Made by a program: the position numbers and the translations under genes. A stretch of 22,982 bases of DNA from DASUFP01 sp036274495 (lineage in GTDB: Bacteria > Bacteroidota > Bacteroidia > AKYH767-A > OLB10), in assembly GCA_036274495.1 (NCBI GenBank), contig DASUFP010000110.1:1-22982 (forward strand), read 5' to 3'. The notes under the pieces are model-generated. The model saw nothing but the letters and a program-made list of their open reading frames with translations. It ran no database searches and was not told the DNA's origin. How positions within the stretch are numbered: the first letter of the stretch is position 1; each line of letters begins with the position of its first letter. Shown here one piece after another: positions 1 to 7,832 of the stretch.

Positions 1-339
1 AGTGCTTCAATCAGTCACAACGAGATCCTGTACAAAGGAAAGTTATTTGATATTAAATCCGCGGTTTGCAAAAACGGTCTTATAGCATTGACAGTTATTT
101 ATGATAACCGCGAACAGAATATTATCAGTTTTATTACCGGAATTAAAAACAATTCCCGGAACAACAGTGCCGGTCACCCAGTTAAATTAAAATCATCACA
201 ACCTTTTAACTGCATATTTCCTGTTTTAAATAAACAGACATTTGATTTTGCCGGCGACAGGCATTACTTTATTAAATACACGGTGACACCCACGTCACCC
301 TTTTCAAAATTATTGGCCCCGCCGCCTGAATGGTGTTGA
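1..339 (+). CDS. C-terminal part of an uncharacterised small protein (cut by window edge)
   Basis: The frame is open from base 1 to a TGA at 337-339, giving 112 residues with no start in view, so I treat it as the 3' end of a gene beginning outside the window. An ATG at 88 lies inside this frame but is unlikely to be the true start, because the residues before it look equally coding (HNEILYKGKLFDIKSAV). The visible part has no membrane segment and ends in PPPEWC. From memory, small proteins with an H-x-E-I-x-Y-x-G-K-x-F/Y-D-I segment often sit just upstream of TonB-dependent receptors in Bacteroidota, as here (69 bp upstream), so a link to the same substrate is possible. That link is inference and I assign no function. 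Confidence 0.55.
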   Translation, partial: SASISHNEILYKGKLFDIKSAVCKNGLIALTVIYDNREQNIISFITGIKNNSRNNSAGHPVKLKSSQPFNCIFPVLNKQTFDFAGDRHYFIKYTVTPTSPFSKLLAPPPEWC

Positions 340-359
340 AGCTTTTTTGAAAGTAGCAC

Positions 360-376
360 AACCGGAACCTCCGGTT
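360..376 (+). repeat. Short inverted repeat between partial gene and TonB receptor
   Basis: AACCGGA (360-366) and TCCGGTT (370-376) form a perfect 7-bp stem with a 3-nt loop, 20 nt after the upstream stop and 31 nt before the receptor ATG. No T-run follows, so it is not a standard intrinsic terminator. It could be a leader hairpin or an operator. Confidence 0.35.
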
Positions 377-407
377 GAAAAGTTGTTCAACATCTAATTT
401 TATTTTT

Positions 408-2807
408 ATGAAATATGCAACAATAGCTGTATTCAGCTGGCTTATGCTTGTGGCAGGATTTGCAAAAGCGCAATCAACCAGGCAACCTGCAACCAATTTT
501 ACAATTACAGGTCGTGTTACCGGTGGCGAAAATCAGGAATCACTAACAGGTGTTTCAGTTTATATTCCCGACCTCCAAAGAGGCGTGGTGTCTGATGAAA
601 ATGGAAATTACAAAATTGATTTACTGCCCCAGTCAATCATTCTCATTCAATACACCTTCATTGGTTACAAGTCGGTATTAAAATTGGTAGATCTGGTCGG
701 CGATACCACATTGAATATAGATATGGAAATCGCAATCAACGACCTGAACGAAGTAATGGTAACATCTAACAATACCAAACTCAACGGGAATATTCCTTTT
801 GCCGTTACAACTCTTAAGATGAGCGATCTGAACAGGTACTGTGCACCCGGACTGATGCATAATTTAAGTTACCAGCCGGGGATCGATAAAATTTCAAATG
901 GCAACGGGAGTGCTAAGCCTGTAATAAGAGGACTCTCCTTTAACAGGATACTGTTGTACAGTCAGGGTACGCGCATTGAAAACCAGCAGTGGGACGATCG
1001 TCACGATCTGGGTGTTTCGTCGATTGGGCTTGAAGGCGTTGAAACCGTTCGCGGGCCTGCAGCATTGATATACGGAGCAAATGCCTTAGGCGGCGCGCTG
1101 ATATTCCGTGATGAAAAACCTGCAGCAACCGGCACAACATTAGCGGATGCAAACCTCGATCTCTGTTCCAATACTCTGGGAGTAAAAGGTGATATCGGAT
1201 TAAAAAGCAGTTCTGAAAAAGGATTTTTTTACGGAGTGCGCTTAGGCGGAAATTCACAAACAAGTTACGTACAGGGAGAAATTGATGAAAAGGATAAACC
1301 GGAAGGCGAAAAGGAAGCATTTGCTCCAAACAGCAAATATTTTGATGCCGCGGCAAAAGCGTTTGCAGGCATAACCGGCAAATGGGGCATGAGCAAATTG
1401 TCGTACTCCTACCTTAAACAGCAAATTGGAATTATTGAAGATGAATCAGCCGGAACCGTAGATCCGGGTGCTGATGAAGAAGAGCAGCGCGACAGAGAAA
1501 TGGAAGCACCTTATCAGGATGTTGCTTCGCAGGTGTTGTCGCTGGAAAATACGTTGCCTGTAAAAAAATCAAAAATCAATGTAAACTTCGCATGGCAATC
1601 GAATATCCGAAAAGAATATGAGCCGCTGGCGGATAAACAAAAGGAGCTGGCTTTCGGACTTGATCTCAATGTTGTTACATACGATGTTAAATGGACCAGT
1701 AATCCGGAACGTCCATTTGGATTTACAATTGGTTCACAGGGAATGATGTTAAAAAATAAAAATAACGGAATGGAATCACTGGTACCGGATGCTACCGAAA
1801 GTGATTATGCCGGATATGGGTTGTTTCGTTACGATAAGGGAATCATGAATCTATCGGGAGGCATACGATGCGACCGGCGAAAAATTGAATACGAAGCGTA
1901 TGAAACGGATGAGGTTGAACCGGTTTATGTGTTGCAATCAACAGGCGATACCCTTTACAAACCCGAAGCGGATGGAGAGAACACCTACAATCCGGTCTCC
2001 TTTTCAATCGGAGCCTGTTTTCTTCTTACAGATGGGTTAACATTAAAAGTAAACGGGGCTTCGGGATTCACAGCACCTAACTATGCACAGCTGGCAACTT
2101 TTGGTAGACACGAAGGGACCTATCGTTTTGAGAGAGGAAATACCGGATTAAAAGTTGAACAAAATGTGGAGGCCGATATGGGAATCAACTGGGAACGCAC
2201 TTCTGTCACAGCATACATTAACGGATATCTGAACAAGGTGAATGATTATATCTATTTGTCAAATACCGGCGATACGCTGATCAGAACAAAGGCGGGGAAC
2301 ACCGGTTATTTCCCGTTATACGATTACAAACAAGACGATGCAACCCTCTCCGGATTTGAAGCAGGTGTGGTGTTCCATCCCGCAATGATAAACTGGGCCG
2401 AAGCCCGGCTTTCCTACGCATTGATTACAGCCAAACTTAATTCGGGCGGTAATGTTCCCTATATACCGGCAAACAAATTGGTTGGAGAGGTAACTTTCAA
2501 AAAAGAAAAGCTCGGCAGCCTGAATAATTCATTTGTGACATTGGTGGTGAGCAACTACAGTAAACAAACCAAGGTCGCCGATTATGAATTGTCGTCGGAC
2601 GGGTATACATTACTCGATTTGCACATCGGCACTTCATTCAAGATGGGGTCGCAGCAGGCAACCTGCAGTTTGTATTGTACCAATGTGCTTAACACGGGGT
2701 ATTATAATCAATTATCGCTGGTAAAATATATTGGAGTAGCCGATATGGGACGCAATATTGGAGTAAGGGTTCATATTCCGGTTTATTTCAGTGGAAAAAA
2801 TAAATGA
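408..2807 (+). CDS. TonB-dependent outer-membrane receptor with carboxypeptidase-regulatory-like domain
   Basis: The predicted role is energised uptake of a bound ligand across the outer membrane, driven by TonB-ExbBD. I chose the ATG at 408 (799 aa) over an upstream in-frame start at 375 because it begins a classic signal peptide (MKYATIAVFSWLMLVAGFAKA, cleaved near AKA-Q). Residues about 31-110 resemble the CarboxypepD_reg-like domain typical of Bacteroidota receptors (ITGRV...SDENGNYKI...FIGYK). The plug follows at about 125-235, with VIRGLSFNRILL (about 172-183), ENQQWDDRHDL (191-201) and VRGPAALIYGANALGGAL (214-231). The remainder alternates like a 22-stranded barrel. Receptors with an ENQQW-D/G-x-x-H plug segment are common in Bacteroidota, and some lie near metal-uptake genes. 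No TonB-box ligand signature or SusD partner is present, so the substrate is open and a SusC-type polysaccharide system is unlikely. Confidence 0.93.
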   Translation: MKYATIAVFSWLMLVAGFAKAQSTRQPATNFTITGRVTGGENQESLTGVSVYIPDLQRGVVSDENGNYKIDLLPQSIILIQYTFIGYKSVLKLVDLVGDTTLNIDMEIAINDLNEVMVTSNNTKLNGNIPFAVTTLKMSDLNRYCAPGLMHNLSYQPGIDKISNGNGSAKPVIRGLSFNRILLYSQGTRIENQQWDDRHDLGVSSIGLEGVETVRGPAALIYGANALGGALIFRDEKPAATGTTLADANLDLCSNTLGVKGDIGLKSSSEKGFFYGVRLGGNSQTSYVQGEIDEKDKPEGEKEAFAPNSKYFDAAAKAFAGITGKWGMSKLSYSYLKQQIGIIEDESAGTVDPGADEEEQRDREMEAPYQDVASQVLSLENTLPVKKSKINVNFAWQSNIRKEYEPLADKQKELAFGLDLNVVTYDVKWTSNPERPFGFTIGSQGMMLKNKNNGMESLVPDATESDYAGYGLFRYDKGIMNLSGGIRCDRRKIEYEAYETDEVEPVYVLQSTGDTLYKPEADGENTYNPVSFSIGACFLLTDGLTLKVNGASGFTAPNYAQLATFGRHEGTYRFERGNTGLKVEQNVEADMGINWERTSVTAYINGYLNKVNDYIYLSNTGDTLIRTKAGNTGYFPLYDYKQDDATLSGFEAGVVFHPAMINWAEARLSYALITAKLNSGGNVPYIPANKLVGEVTFKKEKLGSLNNSFVTLVVSNYSKQTKVADYELSSDGYTLLDLHIGTSFKMGSQQATCSLYCTNVLNTGYYNQLSLVKYIGVADMGRNIGVRVHIPVYFSGKNK

Positions 2808-2851
2808 TAACGCGGATGTTTAAAAACCGGGAATCTCAGCAATAATTGATA

Positions 2852-2859
2852 TATATTTG
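2852..2859 (+). promoter_or_regulatory. Possible -7 promoter box (TATATTTG)
   Basis: This is an exact match to the Bacteroidota -7 consensus TAnnTTTG, 20 nt upstream of the ATG at 2880. I see no convincing TTTG -33 element at the usual spacing, so this is a weak call. It would give the next gene its own start site rather than relying on read-through from the receptor. Confidence 0.35.
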
Positions 2860-2879
2860 AAGTTATAACTGCTTATTGT

Positions 2880-3689
2880 ATGAAATTTAAACATGTAAGA
2901 AATTACGGAATGCTGATGGTTGCAGTATTCCTTTTCCGAACGCTGACCTTTGCGCAGGATGCAGCAAATCTGGCAAAGCAGCTCTCCAATCCTATTGCCA
3001 GCTTGATTTCAGTTCCGTTTCAAAACAACACGGACTATGGCATTGGAGAATTAAACGGAACGCGTAACACACTTAACATTCAGCCGGTGGTGCCGCTTTC
3101 TGTCAGTGCCAACCTAAATCTCATCACCAGGATTGTGGCTCCGGTGGTTACCCAATATAATATCACGGGAATCGATTCGAAGCAATCCGGATTGAGCGAT
3201 GCGGTGTTAAGCGGTTTTGTTAGTCCCAAGGAAACCAAAAGCGGCATTGTATGGGGCGCAGGACCTGTATTTTTGCTGCCAGTTGGCACAGACGATTATC
3301 TTACAACAAAAAAGTTTGGAGTCGGTCCGACGGCAGTTGTTTTGAAACAGAACAACGGATTTACATTCGGAGCACTGCTCAACCAAATATGGAGTGTGGC
3401 CGGCGACAAAGACCGCCAGGATGTTAATCAACTCTTTTATCAGCCGTTTGTCTCTTACAACTGGGCTTCCGGAGCAGGGGTTACCTTTGTAATGGAAGGG
3501 ACACAATACTGGGACAGCAACGACTCGAATATTTGGATATCACTGCCGGTCAGCGGCGTTACTGCTATCGGGAAACAAAAAGTCCAGTTAGCCTTCGGAC
3601 CCCGCATGAATGTCGCTGCGCCTGACGGAGGCAAGGCAGATTGGGGCTGGAGAGCTGCAATCGTTTTACTCTTCCCTAAAAAGTCATGA
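2880..3689 (+). CDS. Secreted/outer-membrane beta-rich protein, transporter-like family
   Basis: A 269-aa protein starting with a basic stretch and a hydrophobic signal segment (residues about 9-24, cleavage near TFA-Q). The rest is rich in alternating hydrophobic/polar segments separated by short turns and ends in a strand (WGWRAAIVLLFP), as expected for a small outer-membrane barrel. Phrases such as NPIASLISVPFQNN near the mature N-terminus and GPVFLLPVGTDDYL in the middle resemble proteins commonly annotated in databases as transporter or 'neuromedin U' family; that name says nothing about function. It lies 72 bp downstream of the TonB receptor and 63 bp upstream of the PepSY-like gene, and the same orientation suggests a shared envelope role. 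The family assignment is from memory of sequence patterns. Confidence 0.75.
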   Translation: MKFKHVRNYGMLMVAVFLFRTLTFAQDAANLAKQLSNPIASLISVPFQNNTDYGIGELNGTRNTLNIQPVVPLSVSANLNLITRIVAPVVTQYNITGIDSKQSGLSDAVLSGFVSPKETKSGIVWGAGPVFLLPVGTDDYLTTKKFGVGPTAVVLKQNNGFTFGALLNQIWSVAGDKDRQDVNQLFYQPFVSYNWASGAGVTFVMEGTQYWDSNDSNIWISLPVSGVTAIGKQKVQLAFGPRMNVAAPDGGKADWGWRAAIVLLFPKKS

Positions 3690-3705
3690 GGGTTACGTGA
3701 CTTTT
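3679..3705 (+). terminator. Hairpin overlapping a stop codon, weak terminator candidate
   Basis: AAAAGTCA (3679-3686) pairs with TGACTTTT (3698-3705) in an 8-bp stem with an 11-nt loop. The stop codon of the preceding gene (3687-3689) lies in the loop. The Ts are part of the stem and no longer T-run follows, so termination would be partial at best. It could attenuate expression between the barrel protein and the PepSY-like gene. Confidence 0.3.
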
Positions 3706-3752
3706 AGAAAGTCCGGCAACCTATAAAAAGTATCAAACTAATCTGCAATACC

Positions 3753-4166
3753 ATGAAATACACAACTCTTATCCTGCTTCTCTTCATATACGCACAAGCA
3801 GTTTATGCAGGAGCTCCTCCACAAGCTGTTAAGGATGCTTTCACTCAAAAATTTCCGGCTGCCAGGGATGTAAAATGGGGGAAAGAGAATAAAAATGAAT
3901 GGGAAGCGGAATTTGTAAGTAACGGAACAAAAACATCGGTAAATTTTTCAAACGACGGCAAATGGGTTGAAACAGAAACGGAGATTGCCGTTTCTGAATT
4001 GCCGGCCGCAGTAAAAGCTGCAATCGAAAAAGAACATAACGGCTACAGCATAACCGAAGCCGACCGTATTGAACGCGCGACCGGTATTTTATATGAGGTG
4101 GATCTGAAATCGGGGATGAAAAAAAAAGAAGTACATTATTCTGCTGAAGGAGCCGCCGTACATTAA
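3753..4166 (+). CDS. PepSY-like domain periplasmic protein
   Basis: A 137-aa protein with a signal peptide (about residues 1-19, cleavage near VYA-G). The mature part fits the PepSY-like fold (PF11396-type): APPQAVKDAFTQKFPAARDVKWGKE at about 21-45, then a beta segment with NEWEAEFVSNGTKTSVNFSNDGKWVETE, then a second amphipathic helix with ELPAAVKAAIEKEHNGY. These small proteins are thought to bind ligands or modulate other proteins at the cell envelope, but no enzyme activity is established. Its TAA overlaps the ATG of the next gene by one base (position 4166), so the two are almost certainly translationally coupled and probably work together. Confidence 0.8.
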   Translation: MKYTTLILLLFIYAQAVYAGAPPQAVKDAFTQKFPAARDVKWGKENKNEWEAEFVSNGTKTSVNFSNDGKWVETETEIAVSELPAAVKAAIEKEHNGYSITEADRIERATGILYEVDLKSGMKKKEVHYSAEGAAVH

Positions 4167-4918
4167 TGAAGAAGGTAGCTGAAGTTACGCTTGTTTTCTG
4201 GATCATGAAAATATGCGCGACTACGTTAGGCGAAACGGCCGGCGATCTGCTTTCCATGACAATGAACATCGGTTATGCCGCCAGCTCTTTGATATTGCTC
4301 TCCTTTTTTCTTGTTACACTTATATTGCAGCTTTCAGCTGCCAGCTTTCATCCCGTGCTCTATTGGCTTGTTATTTTATCAACCAGCACTGCCGGAACCA
4401 CCATGAGTGATTATATGGACAGAACTCTTGGGTTGGGATATGTCACAGGTTCCGTAATTCTCGCCTCACTATTACTGTTATCGCTGGGTATCTGGTGGCT
4501 GTCGGAACGGTCGCTCTCGGTTACCAATATCAGCTCCTTTCGGCCTGAACTCTTTTATTGGATTACCATATTGATATCCAATACATTAGGTACTGCTTTG
4601 GGGGACTTCCTGGCCGATAGTTCCGGGCTGGGATTTTCGGGAGGCGCATTGTTGATAGGCTCCCTGATTGCACTTGTAACAATTGCGTTTTACCTGACAC
4701 GCCTTTCCCATGTGTTATTGTTCTGGATTGCTTTTGTGCTGACGCGACCCTTTGGCGCTACCTTCGGTGATTTGCTTACCAAACCTGTTGCATCGGGAGG
4801 ACTGGGATTCGGTACCGTTGGTTCTTCATTGATCTTATTTTTAATTCTTGGGATTTTCATGACTGCATCAGTAGTCAGACATAAAAAACAGCAAACGTTG
4901 AATCAAACGGTTTCCTGA
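4166..4918 (+). CDS. DUF347-repeat (COG4705-type) polytopic membrane protein
   Basis: A 250-aa inner-membrane protein with about eight predicted transmembrane helices arranged as four internal repeats. Each repeat carries a short polar motif beside a helix: TLGETAGDLLS (20-30), TAGTTMSDYM (75-84), TLGTALGDFLA (140-150) and PFGATFGDLLT (195-205), usually followed by a GLGY/GLGF turn. This is the pattern of the DUF347 repeat family (PF03988). The repeated G-x-T-x-G/S-D core inside the membrane looks like a set of ion- or ligand-binding positions, which I infer from the arrangement. No function is assigned from the sequence. The one-base overlap with the PepSY-like gene suggests a two-component membrane/periplasm module. 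The C-terminus is a short basic cytoplasmic tail. Confidence 0.8.
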   Translation: MKKVAEVTLVFWIMKICATTLGETAGDLLSMTMNIGYAASSLILLSFFLVTLILQLSAASFHPVLYWLVILSTSTAGTTMSDYMDRTLGLGYVTGSVILASLLLLSLGIWWLSERSLSVTNISSFRPELFYWITILISNTLGTALGDFLADSSGLGFSGGALLIGSLIALVTIAFYLTRLSHVLLFWIAFVLTRPFGATFGDLLTKPVASGGLGFGTVGSSLILFLILGIFMTASVVRHKKQQTLNQTVS

Positions 4919-5046
4919 TTTTTAATAATTAAGCAGGTAGTGTAACAAATGTTACCGTCCCGGCAGAAATTGCGCTGCATATTTGTATAGCATTTCAGAG
5001 AGGAATCTGAAAAGCAGTCAGCCATTAAACTTTAAAACAAACAAAA

Positions 5047-5361
5047 ATGCTGGAAGCAATTAAAAATCTGTTTACAGGCGGACCTGCCGTCGACCTGAAA
5101 GAAGTAATGCGCAAGGGCGCAGTAATCATTGATGTGCGCAGCAAAGCCGAATTTCAGTCGGGCCATATCAAGGGCGCAATCAACATTCCGTTACAATCGC
5201 TGAGTACAGGACTTTCGAAAATCTCAAAAGAAAAGCCGGTTATTACCTGTTGTGCCTCCGGTATGAGGAGTGCATCTGCAAAGAGCATTTTGCATTCGAA
5301 CGGGTTTTCCGAAGTTTACAATGGCGGTGGATGGATGAGTCTGAATAATAAAATCAGGTAA
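5047..5361 (+). CDS. Single-domain rhodanese-like protein
   Basis: A 104-aa cytoplasmic protein that is essentially one rhodanese domain, a sulfur-carrier or persulfide-transfer fold. The diagnostic parts are VIIDVRSKAEFQSGHIKGAINIP (residues 26-48) and the active-site loop C69-A-S-G-M-R74, which supplies the catalytic cysteine; Cys68 precedes it. The NGGGW near the C-terminus is typical of Bacteroidota members. No signal peptide is present. It sits 128 bp after the DUF347 gene, so it may have its own promoter, and it is closed by a strong terminator. Possible roles include thiosulfate or persulfide handling linked to redox or metal homeostasis, but the substrate cannot be told from the sequence. 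Confidence 0.92.
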   Translation: MLEAIKNLFTGGPAVDLKEVMRKGAVIIDVRSKAEFQSGHIKGAINIPLQSLSTGLSKISKEKPVITCCASGMRSASAKSILHSNGFSEVYNGGGWMSLNNKIR

Positions 5362-5395
5362 GGATAAAGTCTGTAAATCATTCAAGACATCAGGA

Positions 5396-5430
5396 ATAAA
5401 AATGCGGCTGTTTTCGGTCGCATTTTTTTA
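5396..5430 (+). terminator. Intrinsic terminator after rhodanese gene
   Basis: AAAAATGCG (5398-5406) pairs with CGCATTTTT (5419-5427) in a 9-bp stem with a 12-nt loop, and the T-run continues to 5429. It lies about 35 nt after the stop codon. The A/T symmetry could make it work in both directions, though no minus-strand gene is nearby. Confidence 0.8.
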
Positions 5431-5550
5431 TTTGCTAAACTTTTCCGTTAAGGATGTCAATGGATGATGATTGAATTTAATTACATTTACACAAACCATT
5501 TATCAGAACGTTGTAAACCGCTGACAAGAAGTTTAGAAAACACTATCGCG

Positions 5551-5566
5551 TTATATGTTCATATAA
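5551..5566. promoter_or_regulatory. 16-bp palindrome, possible operator of the VOC gene
   Basis: TTATATG (5551-5557) and CATATAA (5560-5566) are perfect inverted arms around a TT centre, ending 33 bp before the ATG of the VOC-family gene. The length and position fit a dimeric repressor site over the promoter. No regulator gene is adjacent. Confidence 0.35.
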
Positions 5567-5599
5567 AATCAAAAGTTAAATTTTAAATCACACTCCATT

Positions 5600-6019
5600 A
5601 TGGTTAAGCAACTCTGGTTAAATCTTCCTGTAAAAGATATCGCGAGGTCGAGAGCCTTTTTTACCAAAATCGGATTTTCGTTTAATGACACGCACGGGGT
5701 AACGGCCGATTCGGCATGCATGGTAGTGGGTGAGCGCCCTTTTGTGATAATGCTTTTTACGGAAGCGTTGTTTACAGGATTTACCGGGCATCCCATCAGC
5801 AACACAACAACTGCCACTGAAATGTTGATATCAATTGATGCACAGAGCAAGCAGGAAGTGGATGAACTGGCGGCAAAAGCTGCCGGGGCCGGAGGACATG
5901 TTTTTGGGGAACCCGCATCCGTACAGGGGTGGATGTACGGTTGTGGATTTACAGATCCCGATGGCCACCGGTGGAATGTGCTGTATATGGATCCTGCCGG
6001 ACCCCCTGCAGCAGGTTAA
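5600..6019 (+). CDS. VOC (glyoxalase/bleomycin-resistance fold) family protein
   Basis: A 139-aa protein of the vicinal-oxygen-chelate fold, of the lactoylglutathione-lyase-like COG3607 type: VNLPV-like start (LWLNLPVKDIARSRAFFTKIGF, residues 5-26), a central segment ending in EMLISIDAQSKQEVDELAAKA, and the C-terminal GFTDPDGHRWNVLYMDP. Members of this superfamily bind a metal through His/Glu residues. In close relatives the last motif usually reads GH-x-W-E-V-x-x-MDP; here the Glu is Asn, so metal binding or catalysis at that site may be lost or changed. No signal peptide, so cytoplasmic. It appears to be a monocistronic gene with a palindromic candidate operator upstream. The reaction is unknown. 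Confidence 0.85.
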   Translation: MVKQLWLNLPVKDIARSRAFFTKIGFSFNDTHGVTADSACMVVGERPFVIMLFTEALFTGFTGHPISNTTTATEMLISIDAQSKQEVDELAAKAAGAGGHVFGEPASVQGWMYGCGFTDPDGHRWNVLYMDPAGPPAAG

Positions 6020-6087
6020 AGCACACAATTATAGTTGGTTAAATGGTTGTGAAAGCCATATAGGTTGCTGAACATACATTTTTTCGA

Positions 6088-6118
6088 TTGGTTTTTTCAA
6101 TCGCGATGGTTAATTTTA
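6088..6118 (+). promoter_or_regulatory. Candidate promoter of T9SS secreted protein
   Basis: TTG (6088-6090) is followed after exactly 20 bp by TAATTTTA (6111-6118), one base off the -7 consensus TAnnTTTG. Spacing matches the Bacteroidota pattern (19-20 bp). A start around 6125 would leave a leader of about 15 nt. The spacer contains an inverted repeat, CGATTG (6085-6090) with CAATCG (6098-6103), that overlaps the -33 element and could be an operator. Confidence 0.45.
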
Positions 6119-6140
6119 GTAGGCATAAATCCTTTCCATC

Positions 6141-7733
6141 ATGAAAAATGTAAACAGCATGTTAAGACTGGTTATCGTTTTTTCAATGATACACCAATTG
6201 TCATCAGCACAAAATTCAGGCATTATCAGCGATTATTGTTATGGCGGCTCCATGGATGATTACCTGGTCCGTTTAAAGGACATTCAGGGCATTCAAAACA
6301 TTAATCTGATTGCTCCCGGTTATACCGGATCGTCTAACGGAACTATTTCGGGGAATGCCGGCGCTAATGACGCCTGGCTGTTGGGTGTCGACAATTCCTA
6401 TTCTGTTGTCATCTCAGAAACTACAGGGGGTAATCAAAATGAATACGCTACCGATTGTGTTGCCGATTTAGTGAATGGCATTGCCGTAATTGGTCAGGGG
6501 TTTTCTTCGCAATTGGGAAATCACGGCGGAGGAGATATTTTACTTTATACCCGCGATAACAACGGCAATACCATTAATCAGAAATATATTGGCGGAACGC
6601 TGGAGGACAGAGGAGTCCGCCTTCTCTTTGATGCTGCTTCAAGCAGGTACATTGCACTTGCCAACATTAAATCTACCGATGGCGACATTTCAGGACTGAC
6701 CCATCACGGGCAGTCGGATATCGGGGTATTTGAACTCGATCTTTCCTATAACATCACAAACAGTTTTCTCATTGGAAGTTCGGGTTTCGATATTGTGAAA
6801 GACGCGTATCTTGACAACAACGATCTTTACATTATGGGCGAAACGGACGGAAACAATTTTGATTTTTCCGGAACCACTGCAAATGGAAGTGACGACATTT
6901 TTGTCAAGAAATACAATACGCTTAACTGGACGGTGCAGGCTACTTACAGATACGGCGGAAACGATACCGATCATGGAAACAAATTTATTTTTGAACCCGG
7001 AAGCGGATTTACGATTACCGGTTCAACACGTTCTACAAATTATGGAGGGTGTTTCCTGGGGCAGACAAATGGGATTGTGATAAACTGTAACCTCAGCGGA
7101 CAAACCAACTGGGTGAAATGTATTGAGGGTTCAGATGATGACATTCTGGTTGCCGGTACCTACTCACCTGCCTATCCGAATGTATATTTTGTTTCGGGTT
7201 ATTCCTTATCTGTCGACGGACATTTTAACGTTCCCGGATTTGGTAACTGGGATTGCTTTATGGCCGCATTGGACGAAAACAACAGCGGATCGCTGTTGTG
7301 GCTTAAAAAATATGGGGGTTCTGGAATCGATATAGCAGACGATATGCTTCAGCCGGCCTCCGGACCAATCGTAACGTTAAATCATACCAACTCAACCGAC
7401 GGCAATGTTACATCTTTTAATCACGGGTTGTTTGAAGCCTGGATTGTTGTGCCGGATAACCCAACGGCCTTAAATAATGTGCAGCCCGGGGTTACCAGCT
7501 TAATGGTTTATCCCAACCCCGCAAACAATTTTATTACGGTTCATGTTCCGGGATTGCCATCTGCCAACGTAAAATATGAGGTAACGGATTTAACAGGTAA
7601 AGCAGTTGCAAACGGGAAAGAAACCGGTAACACCTTTACCATTCCGGTGCATCAGATTGCAAAAGGGTATTATCTGATAAGGGTCAGCTGCGACTCCGGA
7701 CAGTGGCTTGACCGGTTTACGGTTGAAAGATGA
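6141..7733 (+). CDS. Secreted T9SS type A sorting-domain protein with YGG-type repeats
   Basis: A 530-aa exported protein. Residues 1-23 are a signal peptide (cleavage near SSA-Q). The body contains spaced repeats of the YGGS/GG-x-x-x-D type: CYGGSMDDY, TTGGNQNEYATD, YIGGTLEDRG, YRYGGNDTDHG and KKYGGSGIDIADD. Each is followed by a hydrophobic strand, as in SBBP-like or beta-propeller surface proteins. The last about 85 residues form a T9SS type A C-terminal domain: LMVYPNPANNFITVHV, then YEVTDLTGKAV, then GYYLIRV and a final basic residue. This domain directs transport through the type IX system and attachment to the cell surface. It is transcribed alone, with a promoter candidate before it and a terminator after it. 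The ligand or biological role is unknown. Confidence 0.88.
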   Translation: MKNVNSMLRLVIVFSMIHQLSSAQNSGIISDYCYGGSMDDYLVRLKDIQGIQNINLIAPGYTGSSNGTISGNAGANDAWLLGVDNSYSVVISETTGGNQNEYATDCVADLVNGIAVIGQGFSSQLGNHGGGDILLYTRDNNGNTINQKYIGGTLEDRGVRLLFDAASSRYIALANIKSTDGDISGLTHHGQSDIGVFELDLSYNITNSFLIGSSGFDIVKDAYLDNNDLYIMGETDGNNFDFSGTTANGSDDIFVKKYNTLNWTVQATYRYGGNDTDHGNKFIFEPGSGFTITGSTRSTNYGGCFLGQTNGIVINCNLSGQTNWVKCIEGSDDDILVAGTYSPAYPNVYFVSGYSLSVDGHFNVPGFGNWDCFMAALDENNSGSLLWLKKYGGSGIDIADDMLQPASGPIVTLNHTNSTDGNVTSFNHGLFEAWIVVPDNPTALNNVQPGVTSLMVYPNPANNFITVHVPGLPSANVKYEVTDLTGKAVANGKETGNTFTIPVHQIAKGYYLIRVSCDSGQWLDRFTVER

Positions 7734-7765
7734 TGTCACAGTTCCTTACCTGTTGAACATCCGAC

Positions 7766-7793
7766 AAAAGTTGCATTCAGGTGCAACTTTTTT
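7766..7793 (+). terminator. Intrinsic terminator after T9SS protein
   Basis: AAAAGTTGCA (7766-7775) pairs with TGCAACTTTT (7782-7791) in a 10-bp stem with a 6-nt loop, followed by two more Ts. It lies about 33 nt after the stop codon and separates this gene from the sigma-factor operon. Confidence 0.85.
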
Positions 7794-7832
7794 AATGAAG
7801 CAGCATTATTGTACCGGACTTATATATAAAAT

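Noticed and set aside
88..339. An 83-residue gene starting at 88
   Set aside because: The same frame is open to base 1 and the residues before 88 look coding, so 88 is probably an internal Met.
940..1356. 138-codon minus-strand frame
   Set aside because: It is antisense to the plug and early barrel of the TonB receptor; the arginine- and leucine-rich translation is a frame shadow.
3841..4269. 142-codon minus-strand frame
   Set aside because: It is antisense to two well-supported genes (PepSY-like and DUF347) and its translation has no family features.
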